Assembly: GCA_963783175.1 (NCBI GenBank)
Contig: CAWANG010000026.1
Coordinates: 62,001 to 126,000 of the forward strand
Reading direction: 5' to 3'
From: Roseiarcus sp963783175
Lineage (GTDB): Bacteria; Pseudomonadota; Alphaproteobacteria; Rhizobiales; Beijerinckiaceae
Length of the DNA stretch: 64,000 nt
The position numbers and the translations under genes are program-made. Within the stretch, counting starts at the first letter, position 1; every line of letters starts with the position of its first letter. This document shows positions 63,665-64,000 of the stretch, piece after piece. The notes under the pieces are model-generated. The model saw only the letters and a program-made list of their open reading frames with translations, had not been told where the DNA came from and made no database searches.

Positions 63665-64000
63665 GGCGCCCGCGATGGGTACCGGTTCTGGTGCCTGCGC
63701 GCCCGCCTCCGCACCCTTCGCCGATCATCGCGCGAGATTGGCCGGTACAAATCGCTCGGCGAATACGGCCTCAAGGCGCGGCGCGCGACTCACCAGAGCA
63801 AACCGCTTATTATAAGCGACCGAGTAGCTAAACTTTCCACGTCACCGTCGTCGAAGTTGCCCCCGCGAGGAAGTACTCGGTGATCGCATTCGTCTCCTTC
63901 GGTCGGAGATCTTGCCGAAACGAGCGTGAGCAAACCTAGCGGCCACACTTCACGGGGCGGACGATTTCGCCGCCAAGGTCGCGTGCTCGATGAAGTGGGA
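63665..64000. other. Terminal region without supported gene
   Basis: The two plus-strand ORFs (to 63815 and 63831) are arginine/serine-rich shadows. The only structure is a palindrome CGCTTATTATAAGCG at 63804-63818. Confidence 0.35.

Overview
The window looks like chromosome of a GC-rich alphaproteobacterium, most likely of the order Hyphomicrobiales (Rhizobiales) near the Beijerinckiaceae/Methylocystaceae. This is inferred from CckA, an alphaproteobacterial DksA without a full zinc finger, DUF3126, the YcjX/YcjF pair, REP-type intergenic repeats and small secreted proteins typical of that order. No rRNA, tRNA or CRISPR array was recognised.

Layout. 1-4.4 kb: a class III cyclase/ATPase regulator and a Crp/Fnr regulator, each with one frame break, and a small secreted protein. 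4.4-8.7 kb: the translation block rpmI-rplT-pheS-pheT, without infC. 9.2-21.1 kb: a surface-glycan island with two FkbM methyltransferases, a GT22-like membrane glycosyltransferase, a PQQ-dependent dehydrogenase, a secreted beta-helix protein, and a compact FkbH - acyl carrier protein - MBOAT - SGNH-like cassette that should load an acyl (probably glyceryl) group on a carrier and transfer it to a polysaccharide. 21.3-33.5 kb: mostly ordinary genes (beta-carbonic anhydrase, ycjF/ycjX, SixA, MoxR ATPase, cckA, a FliO-like protein, dksA, universal stress protein, CoxE-like VWA protein, PPP phosphatase). 33.5-37 kb: two tandem adenylate cyclase/TolB-like/TPR genes whose 5' ~510 bp are nearly identical. 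37-48.6 kb: 8-oxoguanine deaminase, several small transporters, an FTR1-like membrane protein with a coupled microprotein, cyclase-family hydrolase, cytochrome b561, cysE, tandem DUF3126, PilZ and PAS proteins and an Ldh-type dehydrogenase. 48.6-53.2 kb: a branched-chain amino-acid-type ABC importer with a fused LivM-LivG protein. 53.5-58 kb: a VOC protein and a thiazole/oxazole-modified microcin (TOMM) pair, SagB plus a SagC-SagD fusion, whose 5' end is cut by insertion-sequence DNA. 58-60.8 kb: insertion-sequence remnant, a complete IS3-family element, a response-regulator fragment and an unidentified broken ORF. 60.9-64 kb: small secreted repeat proteins and an Rrf2 regulator with a clear upstream palindrome.

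At least nine genes are broken by what looks like a single inserted or missing base, while the conserved housekeeping genes are intact. Several breaks sit in short C or G runs, and one gene (MBOAT) has two compensating shifts. Residual indel errors in the assembly are the simplest explanation, so most genes marked pseudogene for that reason may be functional. The 5'-truncated TOMM gene is the main exception: its start is physically replaced by repeat DNA.
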